Shown here: positions 55,282-63,921 of the stretch, piece after piece
Position numbering within the stretch: the first letter of the stretch is position 1
Layout of the letters: each line of letters opens with the position of its first letter
Source: an uncultured Saprospiraceae bacterium
GTDB taxonomy: Bacteria; Bacteroidota; Bacteroidia; Chitinophagales; Saprospiraceae
Direction: 5' to 3'
Length of the DNA stretch: 64,000 bases
Assembly: GCA_937942435.1 (NCBI GenBank)
Contig: CALDEM010000019.1
Location: 79,812-143,811, forward strand
Program-made: the position numbers and the translations under genes
The notes under the pieces: generated by a model
The model's database searches: none
Seen by the model: the letters and a program-made list of their open reading frames with translations, nothing else
What the model was told of the DNA's origin: nothing

Positions 55282-55611
55282 CTATACAAAGTCCTTATCG
55301 CTCAGTTCTGGATCAAAGTCTTCCATGTCCTCTTCATCAGGATTTTGAGCTCTGCGGCGGCGCTTCAATCTTTCGTATTCGCGATCGATCTCTGAGTCCT
55401 CCCACTCGTTGGTAAATATCTGGATGCCGTGAAAAGCAACTGCGATACCCCAGCCAAGGATAGGAAATATGGCCCAGAAGTAGTCTGTGGTCGATAGGTT
55501 GAGTAGGATAAAAAAGATACTCATCACTACCCACGTGATGACATGAGAGTAGAACTTCTTTCTCTTCTTCACACGTTTTCGTGCATGCTCGTAAAGTTCT
55601 TGGGCTTCCAT
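55282..55611 (-). CDS. 2TM domain protein
   Basis: A 109-residue protein with a charged N-terminus (ELYEHARKRVKKRKKFYSH), two membrane segments (VITWVVMSIFFILLN and FWAIFPILGWGIAVAFHGI) and a charged C-terminus (EIDREYERLKRRRR, then an acidic tail). It matches the 2TM domain family, found alone or joined to LytTR or histidine kinases. Function unknown. Confidence 0.85.
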   Translation of the reverse strand: MEAQELYEHARKRVKKRKKFYSHVITWVVMSIFFILLNLSTTDYFWAIFPILGWGIAVAFHGIQIFTNEWEDSEIDREYERLKRRRRAQNPDEEDMEDFDPELSDKDFV

Positions 55612-55720
55612 TGCTTAAAAGTAATAGTTATTAGTTGCCTCGAACTTGATAATCGAAGTATGGCGGGATATCATAGATTAATGACACAGACATCCATATG
55701 TATGGTCAAGCCATAGACTC

Positions 55721-56482
55721 TTATCTGACGAACAACCAGTTGTTCTCACTAGAGTGCTCATCGCTATATGAGTACCGATCCTCACTAAATCCCTTGATGT
55801 CCTGAAGATTTTTGATGCGGTTTTTGATGATATATCGAGCCATCATACCTCTCGCCACCTTGGCGGTAAATGAAACAAACTTTAACTGATCTCCTTTGTA
55901 CTCTTTAAAATTGATCGTTAGAATATCGCCTTTGAGTTTATCCTTTTTGATTGACTTAAAGTACTCCTCACTGGCCAGGTTGATGAGTGTGGACTCTTTA
56001 GAAGCTCGAAGGTCCTTATTAATCTCATTGGTGATCTTTGTACCCCAATATTCATAGAGGTTTTTTCCTCTTTCATTAGTAAGCTTAGTGCCCATCTCGA
56101 GACGATACGGTTGCATCATATCTAATGGGCGTAGGACACCATATAGGCCTGAGAGAATCCTGAGGTGCTTTTGAGCAAAGTTGTAATCTCCTTTCTTGAA
56201 GTCGCTTACATTTAAACCACGATATACATCGCCTACAAATGTGTCTATGGCCCGCTTACCATGCGTCTCATATCCACGAGGTTTAAACTGATTATATCGG
56301 GTAACGTTTTCTATGGCGAGTTTTTCACTTATCGACATTAATGATCTGAGGCCAGCCATGTCATATTGTTTTAGGTTTTTGACTAGCTTGTTAGCATCTG
56401 ACTTGAGGATAGGAAGGGTATGTTCTGCTTGAGAGACTGGAGTCATATCAAGTGACTTAGCAGGAGAGAGAACGATGATCAT
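55721..56482 (-). CDS. yaaA: Peroxide stress protein YaaA
   Basis: A 253-residue YaaA/DUF328 protein: MIIVLSPAKSLDM at the start, LRSLMSISEKLA, YNQFKPRGYETHGKRAIDTFVGDVYRGL, ILSGLYGVLRPLDMMQPYRLEMGTKL and YSDEHSSENNWLFVR. In E. coli YaaA lowers free iron and limits DNA and protein damage under peroxide stress. Confidence 0.93.
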   Translation of the reverse strand: MIIVLSPAKSLDMTPVSQAEHTLPILKSDANKLVKNLKQYDMAGLRSLMSISEKLAIENVTRYNQFKPRGYETHGKRAIDTFVGDVYRGLNVSDFKKGDYNFAQKHLRILSGLYGVLRPLDMMQPYRLEMGTKLTNERGKNLYEYWGTKITNEINKDLRASKESTLINLASEEYFKSIKKDKLKGDILTINFKEYKGDQLKFVSFTAKVARGMMARYIIKNRIKNLQDIKGFSEDRYSYSDEHSSENNWLFVR

Positions 56483-56493
56483 ATATCTTAGAA

Positions 56494-56531
56494 TTAAAAA
56501 AGCCGAAAAACAAAGAATGCTTTTCGGCTTT
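56494..56531 (-). terminator. Rho-independent terminator between the DUF1573 gene and yaaA
   Basis: On the minus strand AAAGCCGAAAA pairs with TTTTCGGCTTT over 11 bp around an 11 nt loop, followed by a T-run. It ends the DUF1573 transcript 24 bp past its stop and lies 12 bp before yaaA. Confidence 0.85.
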
Positions 56532-56554
56532 AAAAAGTTTTATCTTTTCAGGTA

Positions 56555-57022
56555 TTAATTACCCGGCTTGAATAATCCAGTCTTTGGCTTTGGCACACTT
56601 TCTTCTTTAGCTGCCTTTGCTATTTTTCCTTTTACTTTAAGAACGATTGGTTCTCTATCTTCATTAGTCGTGAGTGTCACAGTCTTGTTGATCGCCCCTA
56701 TACGCTTTGTGTCGTATCTAACTTCAATCTCTGCTGTTTCTCCAGGCATGATTGGTTCTTTTGGATATGTAGGTACTGTACAGCCACAACTTCCTCTTGC
56801 ATTTTTAATGATCAAAGGCGCAGTCCCTGTATTTGTAAACTTAGCTACTCTGAGTGGGTCTGAGTGCTGCTCGATCTCACCGTAATCAACTACGAGATTG
56901 TCAAATGACATAACTGGTCCGTCAACGACTTCAGTAGCAACTGCATCCGCTTGTGCTTGAATGGAAAGACCAAGTCCCAACGATAATGTCAAAACTAATA
57001 ATACTTTAAAGATATTCATCAT
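56555..57022 (-). CDS. Secreted DUF1573 (ASPM/HYDIN-like) protein
   Basis: A protein of about 155 residues with a signal peptide (MMNIFKVLLVLTLSLGLGLSIQAQ) and one DUF1573 Ig-like domain: NLVVDYGEIEQHSDPLRVAKFTNTGTAPLIIKNARGSCGCTVP, then MPGETAEIEVRYDTKRIGAINKTVTLTTN. The CGC pair is typical of the family. The ORF track includes 20 extra codons upstream of the signal peptide. No enzymatic role is known. The C-terminus is a short basic tail (KPKTGLFKPGN). Confidence 0.88.
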   Translation of the reverse strand: MMNIFKVLLVLTLSLGLGLSIQAQADAVATEVVDGPVMSFDNLVVDYGEIEQHSDPLRVAKFTNTGTAPLIIKNARGSCGCTVPTYPKEPIMPGETAEIEVRYDTKRIGAINKTVTLTTNEDREPIVLKVKGKIAKAAKEESVPKPKTGLFKPGN

Positions 57023-57173
57023 GTATGATTTACTAACACAAAGATATAGAATCCATAGCTTATATGAAAGAGGAGGGGACATTCTGGGCTGTTATTGTAG
57101 TGTTAAGTCAGATCTATTTGACTTTGAGGTTGTTCTTAGGATAATTGTCATTATAGATTAAGGACAAAGGCCT

Positions 57174-57181
57174 TACATTTG
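57174..57181 (+). promoter_or_regulatory. -7 element upstream of the E1 gene
   Basis: TACATTTG matches TAnnTTTG, 23 nt before the ATG at 57205. Confidence 0.5.
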
Positions 57182-57204
57182 TATTCTCTAACAGCTGACC
57201 AAAT

Positions 57205-59619
57205 ATGAACTTACCGCAGGACCTTGATAGCCCGATATTAGATAAAGTGTTATTCAAGGATGGAGGCAAGAAAAAAGCTTTCTTGAATGAAGTCATTGAA
57301 GATTTCTGGTTGGCACTGGTCAGCAGAGAACTCAGCCTGCAAGGACGACGAGAGGTGCTAACAGGTAAAGCGAAGTTTGGTGTATTTGGAGATGGTAAAG
57401 AAGTAGCACAGATCGCAATGGCCAAGGCCTTTAAAAAAGGAGATCATAGAGCTGGCTACTATCGTGACCAGACGCTTATGATGGCACTTGGTGTATCAAC
57501 ACCAGAGCAATTTTTAGCGCAGATGTATGCAGATCCTAACAACGATCCTTTCTCTGGAGGCAGACAGATGACTGGGCACTTTGCTACTCCATATATAAAT
57601 AAAGAAGGTGGATGGTCTAATCATCTTGAAGAATATAATATCAGTGCTGGGATAAGCTGTACAGCTGGCCAGATGGGCCGGGCGCTTGGTTTGGCATTCG
57701 CGTCGAAAAAATATCGAGAGCTCGACCTTGGATCACAATATGACGCCTTCTCGAATAACGGTAATGAGATCTGTTTTTGCACGATAGGTGATGCTAGTAC
57801 CAGCGAAGGAGTATTTTGGGAAACCATGAATGCTGCAGCGGTTGAGAAGGTGCCACTTCTTGTGGCCGTATGGGATGATGGATATGGTATCTCTGTACCA
57901 GTAGAAAAGCAGACTGTAAAAGGTAGTATATCAAGGGCATTAGAAGGCTTTCTCAGGGACGAATATGGTGATGGTATCGATCTATACACAGTCGATGGAT
58001 TTGATTATCAAAAGCTTTGTCTGACCTTTGAAAAGGCAGCGAAAAAAGTAAGAAAAAAGCATATCCCTGCCTTGGTCCATGTGAAAAACATGACGCAGCA
58101 ACAAGGCCACAGTACGTCTGGTTCTCATGAGCGCTATAAGTCTAAAGAGCGGTTACAGTGGGAGAAAGATAACGACTGTAACTATAAGATGAAGGAGTGG
58201 CTCATCAAGAACAATATCCTTACTGAAGATAGGATCGAGGAGATGGAGAAAGAGGCGCGAACCTTTGTCTCAGCTCGCAAAAAGAAGGCTTGGGCTAACT
58301 TTCAAGAGCCTAATGAGGAGTGTCGTAAGGCTTTCCAATCAATATTAGCATCAGCAACCACGATAGGTGATGAGGTTAAAATGCAATATGCTAATGAGTT
58401 ATCAGAACTGGTATTTCCTTCGAGGGGAGAAGTGATACAGATCGCTCGCAACTTAGTCTATCACTTGCATGCTCAAGAGATAGAGATCCCATCAGATATC
58501 ACCTCTTTTATAGATAAGCAAAACGATGCCATAAAGGAAGATTTTGGCTCTCACCTATACTCTGATGATGCTCAATCTCCTCTTTTGGTACCAGTGATCC
58601 ATCCAGAATATAAGGAAGAATCCCCTGAGTTATCTGGATTTCAGGTGATTAACCAGTTTTTTGACATCGCTTTCAGCAAATACCCAGGCCTGCTTGCATT
58701 TGGAGAAGATGTAGGTAAGATCGGAGACGTCAATCAAGGTATGGCCGGTCTTCAGCTTAAGTATGGAGAAGAAAGAGTCTTTGACGCAGGTATCCGAGAA
58801 TGGACGATCATGGGTCAGGGTGCAGGTATGGCTATGCGCGGTTTAAAACCGATAGCCGAGATACAATACTTAGATTACCTCGCATATGCATTACCGATCC
58901 TAACCGATGATGTTGCGACCCTTCGGTATAGGAGTAATGGTCTCCAGCAAGTACCCATGATCATAAGGACGAGAGGACATCGTTTAGAGGGTATCTGGCA
59001 TACGGGATCGCCTCTGGGTATGATGATCCATGCGCTCAGAGGGATACACATCTTGACGCCACGTAATATGGTGCAAGCTGCAGGTATGTATAACACTCTA
59101 CTGCAGGGCAACGATCCGGGTATTGTGATCGAGTGTCTCAATGGTTATAGATTAAAGGAGCGACTTCCGTCAAATATAGGCGAGTATACAGTCCCATTAG
59201 GTATACCTGAGGTACTAATGGAGGGTGATCACATCACTGTAGTGACCTATGGAAGTTGTGTCCGTTATGCGATGGCGGCAGCACTAAAATTAAAGGATTT
59301 TGGTATCTCGGTAGAGTTGATCGATGTACAAAGTCTGCTCCCGTTTGATTTAGAACGTATCATCGTCAACTCCCTAAGGAAAACAAACAAAGTACTTTTC
59401 TTAGATGAAGATGTGCCTGGTGGTGCATCTGCTTACATGATGCAACAAGTCTTAGAAGTGCAAGATGGATTTAAATACTTGGATGCAAGGCCTTATACTT
59501 TAACGGCACAAGATCATCGTACACCATACGGTAATGATGGAGACTACTACGCAAAGCCTCAGACAGAGGATATTATAGAGACAGTATACGAGATAGTCTT
59601 TGAGACAAAAATGTTTTAG
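57205..59619 (+). CDS. Fused alpha-beta E1 of a branched-chain/2-oxoacid dehydrogenase complex
   Basis: An 804-residue thiamine diphosphate enzyme joining the E1-alpha and E1-beta halves in one chain. The alpha half (about 1-400) has TGKAKFGVFGDGKEVAQIAMAKAFKKGDHRAGYYRDQ and the ThDP motif IGDASTSEGVFWETMNAA. The beta half (about 480-804) has VINQFFDIAFSKYPGLLAFGEDVGKIGDVNQGMAGL, REWTIMGQGAGMAMRGLKPIAEIQ and IVIECLNGYRLKERLP. It decarboxylates 2-oxoacids, most likely from Val, Leu and Ile, and loads the acyl group to the lipoyl E2. E2 and E3 genes are not nearby. The products could prime FabH with branched acyl-CoA, giving iso-fatty acids. Confidence 0.88.
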   Translation: MNLPQDLDSPILDKVLFKDGGKKKAFLNEVIEDFWLALVSRELSLQGRREVLTGKAKFGVFGDGKEVAQIAMAKAFKKGDHRAGYYRDQTLMMALGVSTPEQFLAQMYADPNNDPFSGGRQMTGHFATPYINKEGGWSNHLEEYNISAGISCTAGQMGRALGLAFASKKYRELDLGSQYDAFSNNGNEICFCTIGDASTSEGVFWETMNAAAVEKVPLLVAVWDDGYGISVPVEKQTVKGSISRALEGFLRDEYGDGIDLYTVDGFDYQKLCLTFEKAAKKVRKKHIPALVHVKNMTQQQGHSTSGSHERYKSKERLQWEKDNDCNYKMKEWLIKNNILTEDRIEEMEKEARTFVSARKKKAWANFQEPNEECRKAFQSILASATTIGDEVKMQYANELSELVFPSRGEVIQIARNLVYHLHAQEIEIPSDITSFIDKQNDAIKEDFGSHLYSDDAQSPLLVPVIHPEYKEESPELSGFQVINQFFDIAFSKYPGLLAFGEDVGKIGDVNQGMAGLQLKYGEERVFDAGIREWTIMGQGAGMAMRGLKPIAEIQYLDYLAYALPILTDDVATLRYRSNGLQQVPMIIRTRGHRLEGIWHTGSPLGMMIHALRGIHILTPRNMVQAAGMYNTLLQGNDPGIVIECLNGYRLKERLPSNIGEYTVPLGIPEVLMEGDHITVVTYGSCVRYAMAAALKLKDFGISVELIDVQSLLPFDLERIIVNSLRKTNKVLFLDEDVPGGASAYMMQQVLEVQDGFKYLDARPYTLTAQDHRTPYGNDGDYYAKPQTEDIIETVYEIVFETKMF

Positions 59620-59722
59620 TAGCGTCTTCTAATTTCATTTTGTTAATATGAAGCTAAGTATCCTACTTAAGCTCTTTATATATTAAATATTTAACTAATA
59701 TTGTAGCCTAACAAGAGCACTA

Positions 59723-60442
59723 TTGAGGCACCTTATTATCATTCCTACTTACAATGAGAAAGAGAATGTCTCTGCTATCATAGATGCAGTACTGCAACTA
59801 TCGCATACGGAAGTGCTCATCGTTGATGACAATTCGCCAGATGGTACAGCAGCAATCGTAAAGCAAAAACAAGCATCAGAAGAACGGATCCACTTGTTGA
59901 GTAGAGCAGGGAAGTTAGGACTTGGTACTGCTTATATAGCTGGCTTTAAATATGCCTTAGAGGGTGGCTTTGATTACATATCTGAGATGGATGCTGATTT
60001 TAGTCACAATCCAGAAGATCTGCTAAAACTAAGAAAGGCTTGCGAAGATGGAGCCGATGTTGCTATTGGTTCTAGATATGTGCCTGGAGGAGGTTTTGAA
60101 AACTGGCCTAAAAATAGGATACTCATCTCACGTGGTGGCTCACTGTATGTCCAGATGCTAACGTTTATGCCGATTAAGGATCCTACAGCAGGTTTTCTAT
60201 GTTACAGCAAGAGAGTACTTGAAGCAATTGATCTGGAGAAGATAGGATTTACGGGTTATGCCTTTCAGATAGAGATGAAGTATGTTGCTTGGAAGTTGGG
60301 TTATAGTTTAAAAGAAGTGCCTATCATCTTCAAAGAAAGAGAACTGGGTGTCTCTAAGATGAGTGCCGGCATAATAAAAGAAGCAGTAATCGGAGTCTTA
60401 AAGCTACGCTTCAGAAATATTAAGAAGTACTACAGCAAATAG
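59723..60442 (+). CDS. Polyprenol monophosphomannose synthase (Dpm1-like GT2)
   Basis: A 239-residue GT2 enzyme with IIIPTYNEKENVSAIIDAV, VDDNSPDGTAAIV, the metal-binding DAD in EMDADFSHNPEDL, and VAIGSRYVPGGG. It transfers a hexose, usually mannose, from GDP-sugar to a polyprenyl phosphate. There is no C-terminal membrane domain. The start codon is TTG. The polyprenyl sugar may serve GT-C enzymes such as the one at 43.9 kb; this link is inference. Confidence 0.9.
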   Translation: MRHLIIIPTYNEKENVSAIIDAVLQLSHTEVLIVDDNSPDGTAAIVKQKQASEERIHLLSRAGKLGLGTAYIAGFKYALEGGFDYISEMDADFSHNPEDLLKLRKACEDGADVAIGSRYVPGGGFENWPKNRILISRGGSLYVQMLTFMPIKDPTAGFLCYSKRVLEAIDLEKIGFTGYAFQIEMKYVAWKLGYSLKEVPIIFKERELGVSKMSAGIIKEAVIGVLKLRFRNIKKYYSK

Positions 60443-60468
60443 TACCATTTCGAAGTGAGGAGCAACTA

Positions 60469-60490
60469 TAGGTCAATAATCTATGACCTA
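60469..60490. repeat. Small inverted repeat between convergent genes
   Basis: TAGGTCA (60469-60475) and TGACCTA (60484-60490) pair over 7 bp around an 8 nt loop. There is no T-run. It may be a weak bidirectional terminator for the Dpm1-like gene and the convergent type B protein gene. Confidence 0.35.
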
Positions 60491-60501
60491 ATACTTAGAG
60501 C

Positions 60502-61920
60502 TTACCGTACTAACAAGATATCTCCAGTAATGTGTTCGATAGATCCATCGGTAAACTCCACCTCCGCCATATAGATATATACGCCTGTTGCGATCTGGTT
60601 GCCATCTTGTGTTGTGCCGTCCCATCCTTTAGATATATCGTTAATAAGGTGTCGGCCCACATTGTGGATCGGTACACCCCAGCGATTAAATACTTTGAAC
60701 TGGTTAACTACAGCGGCACCTTCTAAACTCCTAATCATAAAGATGTCGTTCTCTCCATCGCCATCTGGCGTAAAGATGTTAGCAGCATAGACATCTTTAT
60801 AAGCTATCTCTGGCTTTACAGTAATGGCGTGCTCATATACACAATCATTTTGGTCTGTAATCATGACTAAGATTTCACTCTCTTCAGAAAATTTGCCGAA
60901 AGGGGTAAAACAATCATCACAAGTAAGCTCTCCCTCACTTGACCAGAATATATCTTTTATATCATCTGACTCTAAATTGTTGAGACTCAGCTGCACGGGT
61001 ATAACCTGATTACGAAAAAAGAGATCTTCTCCCGCTCTGACAGTCACAGATCGATCTTCAGTTGTGATGACTTCAGTTGATATGCTATCTACACAGCCTT
61101 GTGCATCAATGATAGTAAGGGATATCGGCCCTGGTTCTGCAACCTCTATCTTAGCAGTTGTCTCACCCGTTGACCATTGATATGCTAGGAAGCCTTCTGA
61201 CTTGAGAAAAGTAGTCTCATCGGGACATAACACTTTGTTACCCAATATCTCTTTATCTGCGTAGACGCGTACTTCTTGACTTTTTTTATTGTTGCATCCA
61301 TCATGATCTTGCACTGTAACGTTATACATGCCTGATTGATCGGCCATGATATTGTTTGTAAAGATTGATTTGCCATCAGAGTTATTCCATTGGTAATTGG
61401 TAAAAGGAGCGTCTACCGAGAGTTGTCTGATTTTGTCAACACACTCTGACCCTGAGACGAGTATGTCGTATTGCCTGAATAAACCCAAGGTATCCTTGGC
61501 CGGGCAGAAAAATCCGTCCTTACAAGACCATATGTTGAGGAGGTTCTTGGTGAAGGCAAAATCCGTATATTCTTCAAAATCCACACAATCATGTAAATCT
61601 GGTCCCACTATACAATGAGCGATCGGATCTCCTTGGTCACTATATATCTTTACAAAGGTGCTTTCTGCATCACATGCGAATCTTAAACGGAACAAGGTTC
61701 TGCCGAGTTTATCTTCAAACCTTTTAAAAGTTGGGGGAGACATACAGGTCTCACACAAGGAGGTCTGATATCTGATACTATCTACCATGTCTAACACCCA
61801 CGCATTGGAGGGTTCATCGATAGCGTATCTTGAGTAGTTGTTTCTATTTTCTGATTGAGCAGTCAAGGTGAGAATAGAAATCAAACAAATGCCTAATACT
61901 ATTGTTATCTTCTTCATCAT
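60502..61920 (-). CDS. Secreted protein with type B T9SS sorting domain (gliding motility-associated C-terminus)
   Basis: A protein of about 470 residues with a signal peptide (MMKKITIVLGICLISILTLTAQ) and several Ig/PKD-like segments (e.g. DAPFTNYQWNNSDGKSIF, VLCPDETTFLKSEGFLAYQWSTG). The C-terminal CHU_C domain has NIFTPDGDGENDIFMI, FKVFNRWGVPIHN and GWDGTTQDGNQIATGVYIYMAEV. This end is the type B export signal for the T9SS, the class that depends on PorP/SprF partners such as the one at 31.4 kb. The cysteine-rich middle has no identified function. The ORF-track start is 12 codons upstream of the signal peptide. Confidence 0.9.
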   Translation of the reverse strand: MMKKITIVLGICLISILTLTAQSENRNNYSRYAIDEPSNAWVLDMVDSIRYQTSLCETCMSPPTFKRFEDKLGRTLFRLRFACDAESTFVKIYSDQGDPIAHCIVGPDLHDCVDFEEYTDFAFTKNLLNIWSCKDGFFCPAKDTLGLFRQYDILVSGSECVDKIRQLSVDAPFTNYQWNNSDGKSIFTNNIMADQSGMYNVTVQDHDGCNNKKSQEVRVYADKEILGNKVLCPDETTFLKSEGFLAYQWSTGETTAKIEVAEPGPISLTIIDAQGCVDSISTEVITTEDRSVTVRAGEDLFFRNQVIPVQLSLNNLESDDIKDIFWSSEGELTCDDCFTPFGKFSEESEILVMITDQNDCVYEHAITVKPEIAYKDVYAANIFTPDGDGENDIFMIRSLEGAAVVNQFKVFNRWGVPIHNVGRHLINDISKGWDGTTQDGNQIATGVYIYMAEVEFTDGSIEHITGDILLVR

Positions 61921-62211
61921 ATTATGATAAATCACAATGTGTACTGCGATTATCATACCAAAAATGACTGAACTGTTGTGAATGCTTAATTTTTAACTAC
62001 TCTGCTTGATAGCGCACTAACTATCGTAACCTATTGCAAATCATGATATAATATATTATTTTTGATAGTAATACGTAAGTATTGAACCAACCACCTGTTT
62101 TCCTTTGACCTGAGGAAACGTCAATTCATAATGAGATAGATTATAATGTATAAACAGACCGTTTACAACGAGCTATATATTATAAATAAATGCATATGTT
62201 TTGTAAGTTTT

Positions 62212-62241
62212 GTGGTAGATAGTGGGAGATAGTGGGAAACT
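62212..62241 (+). promoter_or_regulatory. Three tandem MraZ boxes upstream of mraZ
   Basis: GTGGTAGATA, GTGGGAGATA and GTGGGAAACT follow directly at 10 bp steps. MraZ is known to bind directly repeated GTGG/TGGG-type boxes in its own promoter, spaced by one helical turn. The third box ends 5 bp before the -7 element, so binding should block the -33 region and repress the cluster. Confidence 0.75.
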
Positions 62242-62246
62242 GCAAT

Positions 62247-62254
62247 TACATTTG
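62247..62254 (+). promoter_or_regulatory. -7 element of the mraZ/dcw promoter
   Basis: TACATTTG matches TAnnTTTG, 19 nt before the TTG start of mraZ and directly after the three MraZ boxes. Confidence 0.6.
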
Positions 62255-62273
62255 AGGCATAAGGCGTTAAAGC

Positions 62274-62729
62274 TTGTACCACTTTACAGGAGAATATGAT
62301 TGTAAGATTGATGCGAAAGGACGAGTCCGATTACCATCAGCGTTGGTTCGCCAGATTGGCGGGGCAAATCAGAATTTTACTGTCAACAGAGGTTTTGAGC
62401 AACACCTTATAATGTATCCCAAAGAAGTTTGGGATCGAAAGACGAAAGAGATAAATCAATTGAACATTTACAAGAAGCAGCACCGTCAGGTAATCCGATA
62501 TTTCTATCGAGGTGCTACTGAGGTTAATCTGGATAAAGCAGATCGAGTCTTACTTCCCAAAAGTTTGCTTGAGTATGCCGGTATCCAGGGAGCGGTTGTT
62601 CTTTTTGCTTACCAAGACCAGATTGAGATATGGTCTAAGGAGCAATATGAAAGAATGATCGATCAAGAACCTGAAGATTTCTCCAGTATCGCCGATCAAG
62701 TATTTGGTGATGATGCTGCTGAGCTATAA
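62274..62729 (+). CDS. mraZ: Transcriptional regulator MraZ
   Basis: A 151-residue MraZ with two AbrB-like SpoVT halves: FTGEYDCKIDAKGRVRLPSALV and the second FYRGATEVNLDKADRVLLPKSLLEYAGI, each with the DxxGR or DKxDR loop. It binds its own promoter boxes as a ring-shaped oligomer and regulates the division cluster. The start codon is TTG at 62274. It ends in a TAATG overlap with rsmH. Confidence 0.93.
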   Translation: MYHFTGEYDCKIDAKGRVRLPSALVRQIGGANQNFTVNRGFEQHLIMYPKEVWDRKTKEINQLNIYKKQHRQVIRYFYRGATEVNLDKADRVLLPKSLLEYAGIQGAVVLFAYQDQIEIWSKEQYERMIDQEPEDFSSIADQVFGDDAAEL

Positions 62730-63637
62730 TGAACGAGCGATCTCATACTTATCATACTCCAGTTCTTCTGGAAGAAACAATCGACTTGCTAAATATAAAC
62801 CCAGCGGGTGTATATGTTGATGTGACTTTTGGGGGCGGAGGACATTCCGGACCGATTTTACACCGGATGAATGCCAAAGGGCGACTATTCGGATTTGATC
62901 AAGATGAGCAGGCTAAAGCCAATATAATCGATGATGCACGATTCACTTTTGTGCGAGGTAATTTTCAATACATCTCGCATTTTGTAAAGTACTATGGTGT
63001 TGAAAGGGTTGATGGCATATTAGCAGATCTGGGCGTATCATCATTTCATTTTGATGAGCCGTCGAGGGGCTTCTCTTATCGCTTTGACAGCAAGTTAGAC
63101 ATGCGTATGAATCAAGACGGCACGCTAACGGCACAAGATGTATTGGCTAATTATAGTCAGAAGCAATTGCAATATATTTTTTCTAATTATGGAGAGTTGC
63201 GCAATGCCAAGACTTTTAGTGAGGCAGTTTGTGAAGTGAGGGGTGCTGCTAAGATTGAAGAGGTGAGGCATCTGCTGGATATAATCGGCAGGGTCTATCG
63301 CGGAGATCGTCAACGTTACACATCTCAAGTGTTTCAAGCGCTGAGGATAGAGGTGAACGATGAGGTCGGGACGCTAAAGACGTTTTTAGAAAATGCAATC
63401 GATCTTCTCTCGGTTGGTGGACGTCTTGTGGTTATCACTTATCATTCTTTAGAAGATAAGATTGTGAAAGTGGCGATGAAAGGTGAGGGGAGTAAGCATG
63501 TTCAGTATGACGAGTATGGTCGAAGAACGAGTAAATTAAAACAGATAACGAAGAAGCCAATTGTTCCTTCTGAGTCTGAGATAAATAGAAACAGTCGCGC
63601 TGCAAGTGCAAAATTGCGTGTGATTGAGAAATTATAA
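62729..63637 (+). CDS. rsmH: 16S rRNA (cytosine-1402-N4)-methyltransferase
   Basis: A 302-residue SAM-dependent methyltransferase: HTPVLLEETIDLL, SAM loop VYVDVTFGGGGHSGPIL, GILADLGVSSFHFDEPSRGFSYRFDSKLDMRMN, and VITYHSLEDKIVK. It modifies C1402 of 16S rRNA. The start overlaps mraZ by 1 bp and the stop overlaps the ftsL-like gene by 1 bp. Confidence 0.96.
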   Translation: MNERSHTYHTPVLLEETIDLLNINPAGVYVDVTFGGGGHSGPILHRMNAKGRLFGFDQDEQAKANIIDDARFTFVRGNFQYISHFVKYYGVERVDGILADLGVSSFHFDEPSRGFSYRFDSKLDMRMNQDGTLTAQDVLANYSQKQLQYIFSNYGELRNAKTFSEAVCEVRGAAKIEEVRHLLDIIGRVYRGDRQRYTSQVFQALRIEVNDEVGTLKTFLENAIDLLSVGGRLVVITYHSLEDKIVKVAMKGEGSKHVQYDEYGRRTSKLKQITKKPIVPSESEINRNSRAASAKLRVIEKL

Positions 63638-63921
63638 TGATGACAAAACGTATCGAAATATCGAAGCTCTATGATTGGGTGCCATATTTTGGCCTGGTGT
63701 GTCTATTGGTTCTTTGCTATATAGCTACAGTACATAGTACTGAAGCGAAGATTAGAAAGATTAATCAGAAGCATAAGGAGATTGAAGATTTAAGAAGAGA
63801 ATATATCTCTGTCAAAAGAGATGTGCAGCACGAAGGTACGCTGTACGAGGTGGCGAAAGAAGTGAAGGGGGTGGATATGATGAATGAGATTCATATACCT
63901 AAGAAAATTGAAAAGATATAA
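63637..63921 (+). CDS. ftsL: FtsL-like cell division protein
   Basis: A 94-residue bitopic membrane protein: a short cytoplasmic N-terminus, one membrane helix (YFGLVCLLVLCYIATVHS) and a coiled-coil stretch (KIRKINQKHKEIEDLRREYISVKRDVQ). The position between rsmH and a PBP is that of FtsL, and this form is typical of Bacteroidota. It would join FtsB and FtsQ in the divisome. Confidence 0.85.
   Translation: MMTKRIEISKLYDWVPYFGLVCLLVLCYIATVHSTEAKIRKINQKHKEIEDLRREYISVKRDVQHEGTLYEVAKEVKGVDMMNEIHIPKKIEKI

Larger units (their letters stand above)
61921..62273. other. Intergenic region upstream of the dcw cluster
   Basis: About 350 bp without a gene, between the divergent type B protein gene and mraZ. 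The left part is AT-rich with no feature I recognise. The last 62 bp hold three tandem MraZ boxes and a -7 promoter element. Confidence 0.6.
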
